A stretch of DNA of 64,000 bases from Flectonema sp. DT1601 (taxonomy: Eukaryota > Euglenozoa > Diplonemea > Diplonemida > Diplonemidae). Below, piece by piece: positions 9,811 to 18,895 of this stretch. Position numbers and translations under genes: made by a program. The stretch covers positions 1 to 64,000 of the forward strand of contig OZ025857.1 in the NCBI GenBank assembly GCA_964019425.1, given 5' to 3'. Each line of letters starts with the position of its first letter. Positions within the stretch are counted from its first letter, which is position 1. The notes under the pieces were generated by a model, which saw only the letters and a list, made by a program, of their open reading frames with translations, had not been told where the DNA came from and ran no database searches.

Positions 9811-12415
9811 TTAGGGTTTGCGGGTTTGCGGGTTTGCGGGTTTGCGGGTTTGCGGGTTTGCGGGTTTGCGGGTCTTGTTTGTGAAGACCAGATGGACATC
9901 ACGTGGAGAAACTGATGCAGATGTGTTCTTTCTAAGCTCGTCTCTGGAGAGGGTTTTCACATCTCCAGCGTGTTCCTGGAGCTTGCATGACACGCTGAGC
10001 GTTTGATCCTCGCTAAGCCTGTAGAAAACGGCAGCTGACGGAGCACCCTTCGCGTTGATAACACACACATCCGTAGTCAATTCCCTCGAACCGCTACTTG
10101 TGTTGATGCTCCAGTTCCCATTCTTAGCTCCAATGGCTGCAGCCTTCTTCTCGCTTGTTGAGGTAATTCGACGGGAACCCTCAATAACTGTTAAAGGTCT
10201 GTTGGTGCACTTCATGTATCCCTTACCGACCCAGTCAGCCCCGTAGTGCATATCATTGAGGCACGTTGCTCCCTTCGGCCGTACATGTGAACGGATTGCG
10301 AGGATCTGAGCCGCGAACTTTTCGTAGCCCTGATTCTCCACTGAAGCTGACCAGACCCAGTCTCTGAGGGTGGCGGATCCAAGGTTTCTTTGAAGCGCGA
10401 GCCACAGGGGTGCAATCTCCAAACGCCAGTTGTTAAGCGTCATCAATCCAGAGGCAATTACTGGGTCAAGTTCGAGCGCTTCCTCGTCTGACAAATTCTT
10501 GAAGCACATGTTGAGCAGGTGTGGGACGTTGACATCTAGAGCAATCATGCGGTACCTAACAGAAAGGTTGGTGGCAGCATACTCGCACAATTTCTTGAAG
10601 GAACAATGGGGCTTCTTAACGTCAGCAACCGCCTCGACAGCGCGCGGATGACCAAGTGTTAGAGACATCACAGTCTCAGCATTCTGGGTGATCCCTTCAG
10701 GCATTCTAAACAGCTTGGGGGGGTGCATTAGAGCTCCACTGACTGTAGCTGAGGCCGCCATTGCTTTGCGAACCGGTTCTGAGACTGTGGCACTTGCCAC
10801 AGGGAACAGGTTATATGTGTCTGAAAGCATCACACTTGACAGTGTGTGGAGGATGATCCGCATGTTGCTGTTCTGATATGCATCTCTTTCCGAACCCACA
10901 TTGTGGACACCGTCGACAAGCAACAATATGAGTGGGTTGTTGCCTGCAGCATCGTGGATTTTCTGTGCGACCGTCCCGATCGTTGTGCCACGCCAGGTGC
11001 TCGTGAATTCATGGAAAGTTTTTTCTTTACTTCCTCCTTGACCCTTCAGCTGCCACATCATCCGCACCGCTACTGAAACCACGACAGCAGAATGTGAATC
11101 TATATCCTCCGGTAGCACCGGTGTGCCATTTTCGAAAGAAACGCTGACTACTATAAGCTGGTGTTTTTTGAAGTACTTCGGAAAGAACGTCTTTAGCAAC
11201 CGCGGCACCTCCGTCAGAGTGCGGCTCTTCCCAGTGCCCATCCCACCTGCGATGGTTACAAGAGATAGCATCTGTTTCGCACCGATCTTGTCTTGGCAGC
11301 TTATGAATGGCTTGAAAGCTTTCTTAAGTGACTTCAGGTCCTTTTTTGCGTGTTGAAAATTCCAGTTTCTCCCAGTATCACCAGATGCGAGCAGAGGGTA
11401 CAATTTTCTCCGCAGATCCTCCGACGTAAGCGTAACTTCCGGTTTGGTTTTCTGTGTTTGTATTAGTGTTTTTTGGAATTATCTGTATGGAATTATCCGT
11501 AACCTTTTTATTCCCGTTCTTGAAAAATGTACTCTTCCATGAAATACTCGGGTTAACTTGAGCTTTCTTAAAGGGGTCCTTGTTCTTTTTTGGATCAATC
11601 TGATAATGTTTGATCTTTTGAGAGGCGTTAAAGCATGCCTTGTTTCCATTAGTCTTGTGCTCAAAGTCTATGGTTTTTTCCATGATTTTGGAGCCATCTT
11701 TAATGAAATGCCTTTTCGGTATCTTATTAATGTTGTTAGAGTCATACACCTGACACATAAAACCTAACTCGGATAGATCAAAGGACCAGTGCCAGCCTGA
11801 CTTAGGTTTTTTCGACCACGGAAAATTACTGAAGTTATGAAGTTTTTCTTTTTGTTTATCTTGTTATTAAAATTATTGTTACCATTATTGTTACATTGGG
11901 ATAAGGGAGATTTTATTGATCCAGTCTTCAATATCTTGGATTTTCTGTGTATTTGGGATATCAAGCGACCGTAAGCGGCGGCATCGTGCCAGGTGAGAGT
12001 GTAAAGCACATCTGTGAGGACGTGACGTAAGTTCAACAAGATTTCCATGACGGGTGGGTCCACCGCCAATTACTTTCCATTCAGCATCTCTACAATGCAA
12101 AAAGCCCATCTCCTTTCGATAAAATCGTTTATGACAAGTGTCTTCAGCTGAGCCACGTGTCCCACACAGTATCAGAAAGTTGGAAAAGGTGCCATCAACC
12201 CACCGCACATTAGCTTCGTCACAAAAGTCTGGATTTCTGAAGATATGTGCAACTGTACCGCCATTTCTGCCACACACCATACATTTTTTACCAAGGGTTA
12301 AACTCACAGCTAACTTCAGGTCTGATGGCTTTCCCCCTGATGAACTAAGCTTTTTTGTTGATCCGTATTGTGTAAACTCTGGATCGAAGAAGTTCTCAAA
12401 TGGTGCGGCTGCCGC
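9811..12415 (-). CDS. CRN3: HNH nuclease - P-loop ATPase, Crinkler/RHS-like, three exons visible
   Basis: Inferred exons on the minus strand are 12415-11895, 11828-11504 and 11451-9811, joined by GT-AG introns of 66 and 52 bp. Exon 1 encodes a zinc-type HNH nuclease: CMVCG, TVAHIF, NFLILCG, then CHKRFY. It ends with two bases of a codon, matching the start of exon 2 (NFPWSKK...), the same 325-nt exon found in CRN2. Exon 3 is a P-loop ATPase with Walker A GGMGTGKS, a Walker-B-like LILLLVDGVH and a sensor-like GHPRAV, then a degenerate nuclease region. Known Crinkler/RHS effectors combine P-loop ATPases with REase or HNH domains, so a nuclease effector or selfish-element role is likely. No start codon is visible: the first exon opens at an acceptor (CTAACAG) and the upstream region is broken by a SINE. 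The last residues (TRKPANPQ repeats) come from the minisatellite, so the native C-terminus is lost. It may not be functional. Confidence 0.65.
9814..9873 (+). repeat. GGGTTTGC minisatellite array 5 (short)
   Basis: Seven to eight units preceded by GTGTTA. The right end lies inside the reading frame of the CRN3 ATPase gene and supplies its last residues. Confidence 0.95.
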
Positions 12416-12620
12416 CTGTTAGTGTTTAAATGAGTTGCTTTTCAGGTTGTTGTGGGTTACAGGGCCCCCCGTGAAACTTTGACAATGTAAAAACAGTAAC
12501 AACTTTAGGGTATTAAAAACATAATTAATATCAAGTACTTGACTGGTAAATATTTGTAGTTGTTAATCAAAGAAAATTACGTTTAGAAAAAAGAAAACAT
12601 AAAAAGAGAAAACTATATTT
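12416..12620 (-). promoter_or_regulatory. Crinkler 5' flank, diverged copy
   Basis: This stretch (GTGAAACTTTGACAATG and onward) matches the region just upstream of the MSGSPSD header exons at 28365-28540 and its copies, with scattered substitutions. It therefore probably once was the 5' flank of a header exon. The header itself is missing here and the HNH exon lies in its place. Confidence 0.55.
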
Positions 12621-12626
12621 TATGTC

Positions 12627-12628
<2 letters not shown>

Positions 12629-12659
<31 letters not shown>

Positions 12660-12851
12660 CACTACTGTGTTTCTCCTTCTTTTTGTTACTACTATAATTG
12701 CTTAGGCGCTGCCCTTACTGGGTGGCCGTTCACTTTTTCGAGACAATGGGGGATGCGACACGGAAACTGATTGCGCTGTGAGGCGCGGTGCGTACAGCGG
12801 GGTTCGAACCGAGGCCGATTGGGTGCGGGGGCACCACCCCATCCACTGCAC
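12629..12851 (-). mobile_element. tRNA-derived SINE with poly(A) tail and 8-bp target duplication
   Basis: On the minus strand this starts with a Pol III box A (TAGTGCAGTGG) followed by box B (GGTTCGAACCC), then an unrelated body, and ends in a poly(A) run (T run at 12627-12653 on the plus strand). It is flanked by TATGTCTT at 12621-12628 and 12852-12859. The related unoccupied site at 28540 and its copies reads straight through, which supports insertion of about 220 bp. A tRNA gene is unlikely because the cloverleaf is not sustained. Confidence 0.8.
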
Positions 12852-12859
12852 TATGTCTT

Positions 12860-12925
12860 ACTGACCAGAAGACGTTGTCGAATCTGGTAATTCGGGGGAC
12901 ACGTTCTAACAGGTTGAGCGTCCTA
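12860..12925. repeat. Dispersed repeat shared with amplified units
   Basis: The sequence around ACGTTGTCGAATCTGGTAATTC matches 28548-28600 and its copies near 34148, 39511, 49107 and 54500. It is the other half of the SINE target, so the two belong to one older duplicated segment. Confidence 0.6.
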
Positions 12926-13040
12926 TGCCCTGTAGTCCGTAGACGTTTCGATTCACTTCTTGTTGAAGCTGGAGCTGGGCCACATCTGAGGTTGCTTCAT
13001 TTTCATCCACCTTCGGAATAGTTCTCCTTAGTCTTCGTTG

Positions 13041-13304
13041 TTAAGGCTTATGGAGTTTTGGTGGTGGAAGTGTAGTTGAATTGCCTCTAGTTGGACTCTG
13101 ACTATCTCTGAGTGATTTCATAATCTCATCAGTTTGTCGTATATTCCAACCTTTGATTGCAGTTGGTGGTGGCAGTACAGGTTCCAGAGTAGGAGTCGGA
13201 AACCTGTAATCTGTATTCATGGTGTTGATGGCAACTGACTTAGCTCTGGAGGGTGCACCTTGAGTTTTAAGAATACTCTTCGGATTTTCAAATGTTTTCG
13301 TCAC
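13041..13304 (-). CDS. Hypothetical proline-rich reading frame (87 aa)
   Basis: The open frame starts at an ATG on the minus strand and is rich in P, T and K, with no recognised domain. It lies just downstream of the reverse transcriptase fragment, in transposon-derived DNA. It could be a chance frame or a decayed piece of that element. No splice evidence or homologue within the window supports it. Confidence 0.2.
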   Translation of the reverse strand: MTKTFENPKSILKTQGAPSRAKSVAINTMNTDYRFPTPTLEPVLPPPTAIKGWNIRQTDEIMKSLRDSQSPTRGNSTTLPPPKLHKP

Positions 13305-13365
13305 CTATTTTTCTGGTGTACGAGGCGTTAGGTGTTTGATCCTCGGTGACTCCATGGGTTGCGGT

Positions 13366-14184
13366 TCATCTGTCTTTTGCATCTTCGTTATTTGAAAATG
13401 CGAAACCATTCCCTGGAGTGTTGAGTTCGTTTCGGGTTAGGGTCTCATCATTGGACATGTACTGATTCAGGATAGTACTAATTTCCTCAAGTATTTCCTT
13501 GTGCGGTAAATTAGTGTACATGTCACTAAAGTCAAAGGACTTAACATTTCTATAGCTGAGACAAGTGTAGTTAGCTTTAATATACTTCGCTACCTCATCA
13601 ACATTGTCAACTATGAAATATTTCTGTATTCCGGTTTTCCTTTCTTCCTCTTTTTCTATCGTTTTAATTCTAAACGAACGCATTTTTTTTAAGATGCCTG
13701 ACAGTTCTTTTGACATCTTGGCGGTTGTAGTGAGAGGTTTGCCTCTAAACAAACAGTTGTCACCTTCCTTTTGAATATCGAAGTTTGTTTTTGAGGAAGA
13801 ACCAGCTATGAAACGAAACTTCATCGGTTTCTTGTGAAACTTCGGACTACCATAAAGATATGGTAAGTTGTTTGTGTGTCTGAAGCCGTGTTTTTTGTTA
13901 AGTTTTTCTAACCTAATCATTTCCTCCTTGGTCTCTTCAATGTTGTATTCTTTGTAGACATTACAACCGTTGATTTGGTTGTTGAGGGTTTGTTGGTACA
14001 AATGTCTACAACACAGAGCTAGGTCGTGTGTTGTCTTGTCAATCTGGAGAAAATCCATGTGTTCTTTGATTTTAGTAATCTCTTTTTGTACCGTTTGTAG
14101 TTCATTATTGTTTTGTAATGGTGGCATATTACTGATGTAACCTCTCAGGGTAGTTTTTAGAAAAATCGCAAGATTAGTAAACTT
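13366..14184 (-). pseudogene. Reverse transcriptase fragment, Penelope-like type
   Basis: The minus-strand frame contains LPYLYGSPKFHKKP followed by KFRFIAGSSSKT and later SFDFSDMYTNLPHKEIL. The first block resembles the YGxPKxHK...RPI region, and the second the FDxxxLYTNIPH block, of Penelope-like reverse transcriptases. The catalytic YxDD region and any endonuclease are absent. The frame diverges after the NLPH block and stops at 13366. The upstream end abuts, on the same strand, a Crinkler exon interrupted at about 14184, so this looks like a truncated insertion into that gene. The family assignment rests on motif similarity only. Confidence 0.6.
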
Positions 14185-15588
14185 GCTGTGGTGTGGCACT
14201 GTTGAGCGGCTTTGTGAGAACTGCAGCGAGGTGGTCCTCAACAAATGAAATGTGAAGCGTTTGAAACATGCATGCTCTATAAAGTCCACTAGCTATGCGT
14301 GAAGCAAGACCAGCTGTACCAAAACGCTTTGCGTCATTAATCACTTCGGGGAGACTCACAATCGCACGGGGATTACCAGCACACATATTCAATGACCACT
14401 CAGTTACCAGATCCCCTGCCCCTTTAAGTTCGTCAAGTCTCAATAGATTCAGGGCATTTTCATGAGTTAGGTTTGTTAATGGTATGTGAACGATCTGACG
14501 ACGACTACCTACAGACGCGGTCATTTCGTTATCAAACAACTCGGTGTGTGACGTCCAGACAAATCGTATCTCGGGTAAATTGGCATTGGTACACATGTCC
14601 TGATAGGCCATCAGGGCAGTTCTCAGCGCTTTGCATCGATCTGTTGCACGACTCTTGAGATTTGATTCATCCACACTTTGTTTCCGAAGCTCCATAATGT
14701 GATGTTCACGCAATTTAATAAGTTCATCAACACAGACAATCAAAGGGATCTCATCAGATAGGCCAAGCTTCTGTCGAAAGGCTGTGATCACCCCATGTAA
14801 GTCTACAATGCGGTTTAAATCCACATCTCGTCTGGTGTTTGACAAGCTGACGAGCAAAGGCAGGAAACAAGCCGACCCATCTTCCCATCATCGATAATCT
14901 GTGTATCTTCATAAAAGGTCATCATAATAGCTCGCTCGGGATACCATTCATGCATGATCCCTTTACGCAACAAAAAGGTCTTTCCTGAACCTGGGATTCC
15001 TACAGTTGTTATGACACTCCACCTTTCACTTTCACGTTCTGAATCCAATGCCTTACAAAGTGCTGTGTGTGCATCGTCCCTTTCAAGGAGCGGCTTATCC
15101 GCATAATCCTTTCTCATTTTTGAAAGGTCAAAAATCCTCACTAAATCATCTGCTGTGTAAGGAACAACAAGCATCTTCTGGGTGATAGGTTTTTTAGTGA
15201 ACAAGTATAGCAGCAACAATCAATCCCTGTGCTGTAATGTGTCACCTTTCCCCCGTTTGCTCTTTATTCAAAAGAAGTCAAAAAACCGGTTTTTACCCCC
15301 GCCCGTAATGGGTTAAAGAAAATGCAAAAAATATACCTCAGCTGGCTTTAACAAGTCAAATAGCGTCTTCTCCGTGGCAACCAGATCCCGTAGGTATTGG
15401 TTGAGGCCGCCCCTCGCTTCTGCCACAGCTTTAATTCCTTCTTGTGTTGCATCGAGGGGGATCTGCTGACTTGCTGCTTTCACAATCGATTCGACTGCTG
15501 CAATCTGCTCTCTAGTCTCTTTCAAGTACTTTCTGTGTTCGTCTTTCTCTGTCACAGCAGGCTGAACATCAGTTGATGAGCCAGACAT
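14185..15588 (-). pseudogene. CRN1-family Crinkler pseudogene, type C header
   Basis: Header exon 15588-15337 (MSGSSTDVQPAV..., 84 codons) ends at a GAG|GTATAT donor. The large exon carries Walker A (GIPGSGKT) near 14985 and Walker B (PLIVCVDEL) near 14730. It is broken three ways: the start of the large exon cannot be joined in frame to the header, a frameshift lies near 14850 after the IIDDGKM motif, and the gene stops at about 14184 where reverse transcriptase sequence begins. The part from 14190 to 14820 is almost identical to the intact gene at 21868-24153, while the 5' part is more diverged. Confidence 0.8.
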
Positions 15589-15640
15589 TTGTTTTGTGGT
15601 TGTTGTTGCTGTTGTTGTGGGGGAAATAGATTGTAAAAAC
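15589..15640 (-). promoter_or_regulatory. CAA-rich leader upstream of header ATG
   Basis: On the minus strand the sequence before the ATG reads as short CAA/ACA repeats ending CACAAAACAAATG. The same CAA-rich leader precedes the other headers and appears to be the ancestor of the giant (GTT)n arrays in the amplified units. Confidence 0.5.
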
Positions 15641-16090
15641 TGGATGACCTGTATTAAATTCCCTGCTTACTTGCATCGGCTTTAAAGCACTTCATAATTA
15701 ACCGGTTTCTTTTTCGAGCTTTGTCAATAATCACTTTTTTGTCCTCTACAGCCAGTGTTGTGGGTCGAAAGGTGAAACTGTGGATGAGATGATTTAATAC
15801 ATGCCTACAGCAATACTCGACATTCCAAAAGTGAACATTAATTTCAGCCACCATAATTCTTATCATGTGCTGTGTTGGGATTGTTTTGTGTACAAAATAA
15901 TCAAATCACTCAATAAATCGTAAGGACATCAAAACAAATAATAATGATCCGGTTTCGGGTTTCAACCTCGAAAAAATAAGAGAGTGCGCTTGTCAGCGAC
16001 AAGGCATGGCGTCATCCATCCTATCTCATGGATGAACGATCAAAAAAAGAATTGGCTTCATCTTAAAAACTAGGGCAAACTAGTGTTTAC
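15641..16090. other. Intergenic segment before the MULE
   Basis: The part to about 15760 matches, with indels, the sequence right of the (GTT)n arrays (for example 29025-29120), so it is Crinkler 5' flank. The remainder to 16090 holds no feature I can support. Confidence 0.5.
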
Positions 16091-16143
16091 TACACAAATA
16101 GTTTCAGAACTAACCATTCATTACAAAATCCAAAATGGCTGTA
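16091..16143 (+). repeat. Left terminal inverted repeat of MULE
   Basis: 53 bp, perfect reverse complement of 18843-18895. Confidence 0.9.
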
Positions 16144-16184
16144 GGGGCCAAAAATTATATACGGGATGCATCGAGACCACCACC

Positions 16185-16455
16185 TTTTTTTTTTTTTTTT
16201 TTTTTTTTAGTCAACCCCCTTAGCAGACCTTTCACCCACCCGCTACAGTGGACGCCTTATAGGTGTGGTCTTTAGATTTTCAACATACCCTGGAGGGACT
16301 TCCAGTCCGTGAAGAGGGGCCTGGCCAATGACCAGTTCGGTACCGGCGGCTTTCGCCTGTGGCTGTCCCAAATTAGCTCAGTGGCGGAATCGAACCGAAG
16401 ATCGTCCGAGTGGAGGGCCAACCCACTCACCACTGCGCCATAACTGGCCCCAATT
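16185..16455 (-). mobile_element. tRNA-derived SINE nested in the MULE
   Basis: The minus strand begins GGGGCCAGTTATGGCGCAGTGG (split here: box A TGGCGCAGTGG), has box B GGTTCGATTCC about 45 bases later, a ~190-bp body, and a 24-base poly(A) end (T run 16185-16208). The body differs from the SINE at 12629-12851. Target duplications are not obvious. Confidence 0.65.
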
Positions 16456-16457
16456 TA

Positions 16458-16551
16458 AGAGCGGGTGTGGTTCAGCGGAGGGAGGTCTGACTTTGGACGC
16501 CCGATGCCCAGGCTCAATTCCGACTGACGTCTTTTTTTTTTTTTTTTTTTT
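16458..16551 (+). repeat. tRNA-like promoter segment followed by a T run
   Basis: The plus strand has a box A-like TGGTTCAGCGG and a box B-like GGCTCAATTCC about 40 bases apart, ending in 20 T (16532-16551), which would stop Pol III. It lies head to head with the SINE at 16185-16455. It may be a SINE head, a decayed tRNA-like gene, or one arm of a composite SINE. Confidence 0.4.
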
Positions 16552-16562
16552 GTTCCCCCACC

Positions 16563-17560
16563 CCGAATAGCTGGGAAAAGTGCAGGGGGGGCTTGCGTTC
16601 CGCAAGCCCCCCCTGGAACCCCTAATAAAAGCCAACCTCTCCCGTACAAAGTCCAACCTGAAAAACAAATTTGCTACTAATGGATGATTAAGCTGGGAAG
16701 AGTGCAAGGGGGGGCTTGCGTTCCGCCAAGTTCTTGGCGGAACGCAAGCCCCCCCCCCAACCCCCCCCAAGGGGGGGGAGCCACTAATAAAAGCCAACCT
16801 CTCCCGTACAAAGTCTGCCTGTCCCGTACAAAGTCCAACCTGAAAAACAAATTTGCTACTAATGGATGATTAAGCTGGGAAGAGTGCAAGGGGGGGCTTG
16901 CGTTCCGCCAAGTTCTTGGCGGAACGCAAGCCCCCCCCCCAACCCCCCCCAAGGGGGGGGAGCCACTAATAAAAGCCAACCTCTCCCGTACAAAGTCTGC
17001 CTGTCCCGTACAAAGTCCAACATAGATGATTAAGCTGGGAAGAGTGCAAGGGGGGGCTTGCGTTCCGCCAAGTTCTTGGCGGAACGCAAGCCCCCCCCCC
17101 AACCCCCCCCAAGGGGGGGGAGCCACTAATAAAAGCCAACCTCTCCCGTACAAAGTCTGCCTGTCCCGTACAAAGTCCAACCTGAAAAACAAATTTGCTA
17201 CTAATGGATGATTAAGCTGGGAAGAGTGCAAGGGGGGGCTTGCGTTCCGCCAAGTTCTTGGCGGAACGCAAGCCCCCCCCCCAACCCCCCCCAAGGGGGG
17301 GGAGCCACTAATAAAAGCCAACCTCTCCCGTACAAAGTCTGCCTGTCCCGTACAAAGTCCAACCTGAAAAACAAATTTGCTACTAATGGATGATTAAGCT
17401 GGGAAGAGTGCAAGGGGGGGCTTGCGTTCCGCCAAGTTCTTGGCGGAACGCAAGCCCCCCCCCCAACCCCCCCCAAGGGGGGGGAGCCACTAATAAAAGC
17501 CAACCTCTCCCGTACAAAGTCTGCCTATCCCGTAGAAAGTACAACTTCAATCCTGACCAA
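16563..17560. repeat. ~182-bp tandem repeat carrying long perfect hairpins
   Basis: Copies begin at 16683, 16865, 17025, 17207 and 17389 (periods 182, 160, 182, 182), after a variant first copy at 16563. Each full copy has a perfect 23-bp stem (seven G plus CTTGCGTTCCGCCAAG) with a TT loop. The first copy has only a 13-bp version (GGGGGGCTTGCG with loop TTC). The long peptide frames over this region merely translate the repeat. Confidence 0.9.
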
Positions 17561-17658
17561 CATCCTTTTTTTTTCACCCTGAAAAGCTAAGTAAAAAGTC
17601 AAGGACAAGTTAGATAAGGATGACACTCAATCAAGGACACTCAAATTAATTAACTAAA

Positions 17659-18842
17659 TTATTCCACTTTAGGTCTTTTTATTTCACTACTTTCTGGTTT
17701 TACTTTTCGAGGTCGCTTACATCCTCTGCTGTTATGGCCTTTGGTGTTGCAATTGCTGCATGTCACTGTTGACGTTTCACTCTTTTTCCTAATGCGGAGA
17801 TGCGGACGGCGACCTACGCTCGGCTTCACAACAGGAGGCAAGGTATCATCAGGGATCAGGTCTCCAAGTTCCGCAGTTTCAGGTAGCACTTGCATGCTGT
17901 AGAAACGTCTGAAACTCTCGACACGCAAGAAAGGCAGACAGGCAGCGGGATCAGTCAAGGTGTCCAAACCAAGGTGCATTAGTACCTTCGTCGTGTGTGC
18001 ACAAGGAAGGTTGCTCTTACGGAAGTCGTAGCAATTACATGTCAAACAACCATCAATCAATCGAACTGTTTTGCTCGCTAGGGACTGTCGTAGCTCCCAC
18101 AACCGCTTGCTCAGTTGTGTTACTTCCCACAGCGAAGCGTCTGCTGCCTGCTCCCGTATATGCTTTTCCACAGAGGGTACTGGGGATTCTGGCGGTAGAG
18201 TTGCAGCAAGCAGACCCTGTCGCTTAGCGAGCGTGTCTGTAGTCCATCTGCGGGTGTCCTGGATGAGAGTCAGCAGGCTTCCCTTGCGAGCTTCCCGAAA
18301 AATCGAATTAACGCACTCAACTGCGTTGGAGGTGTAGGTATTAAACCTTGGAACACCTTTTGGCCAGTACGCATCTGACCACCGAGAAAGCTGTGTTTTC
18401 TTGATGTAAACGGTGGCGGGTTTACTGACAATGCTGTCCAACAGCTTCACGGCTTCCTTCTGCGACTTGGCTTTGGCTATCTGCCACATTATGGTGGAGG
18501 CCGAACCCTTTGGCAGCTGCGTGCTATTCGCAACGTTGTCAACAAGGTGGTTGAGACAGCAGGCATGGTGGAGAATTTTGTTTTCAAGGGTGGTGTCGCC
18601 TTCCAATCCCTTTTGTCTGTCTGAGAACAAGACTGCCCTCTCCAGCGACTTGCCGAAGTGAGCAGCCATCTGAGAATGGTGGTATGCCCACCCGTCCTTG
18701 TTCTCCGACACATTGCTTGTTGAGAAACACAAAGGGAAAATGTGTCTCTCAGCATCCATCCCAACCGTGATGTACAGGGTACCACGGAATGCGCCTGACA
18801 GGTGGCAAGCGTCGCCCTCACCCAGGATCGAACTGGACGGTT
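17659..18842 (-). pseudogene. MULE transposase, N-terminally truncated
   Basis: The frame holds the MULE DDE core: DACHLSGAFRG (first D near 18811), LFSDRQKGLEG (second D) and NAVECVNSIF (E). It is followed by a SWIM zinc finger (CNCYDF...PCAHTTK) and a C-terminal CCHC knuckle (CSNCNTKGHNSRGC). The first in-frame ATG is at 18759, inside the core and after the first catalytic D. Upstream the frame runs straight into the terminal inverted repeat, so the normal FLYWCH/FAR1-type N-terminus is absent. All three catalytic acids survive if an upstream start or exon exists. The reading frame from 18842 to the stop at 17659 is uninterrupted. Confidence 0.85.
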
Positions 18843-18895
18843 TACAGCCATTTTGGATTTTGTAATGAATGGTTAGTTCTGAAACTATTTGTGTA
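18843..18895 (-). repeat. Right terminal inverted repeat of MULE
   Basis: 53 bp, perfect reverse complement of 16091-16143. Its inner end reads into the transposase frame. Confidence 0.9.

Larger units (their letters stand above)
16091..18895 (-). mobile_element. Mutator-like element (MULE) bounded by 53-bp perfect inverted repeats
   Basis: Positions 16091-16143 and 18843-18895 are exact reverse complements (outer ends TACACAAATAG). Between them lie a transposase frame, a hairpin tandem repeat and two SINE-like pieces. No 8-10 bp target duplication is visible beside the ends. The right inverted repeat abuts the transposase catalytic core directly, so the N-terminal DNA-binding part is missing and the copy is probably non-autonomous. 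Confidence 0.75.

Noticed and set aside
1-9873. CRISPR array
   Set aside because: The repeats are contiguous 8-bp units with no spacers of CRISPR size, in eukaryotic DNA.
12781-12860. True tRNA gene on the minus strand
   Set aside because: Box A and B are good, but acceptor and anticodon stems do not form convincingly and a poly(A)-tailed body follows, so a SINE fits better.
15654-15866. Short minus-strand frame beside the header C exon
   Set aside because: Its DNA matches, with indels, the non-coding 5' flank in the amplified modules, where the frame is not kept.
16378-17577. Repeated ~60-214 aa frames over the hairpin tandem repeat on both strands
   Set aside because: They translate the 182-bp repeat unit, have no domain, and change frame with unit length.
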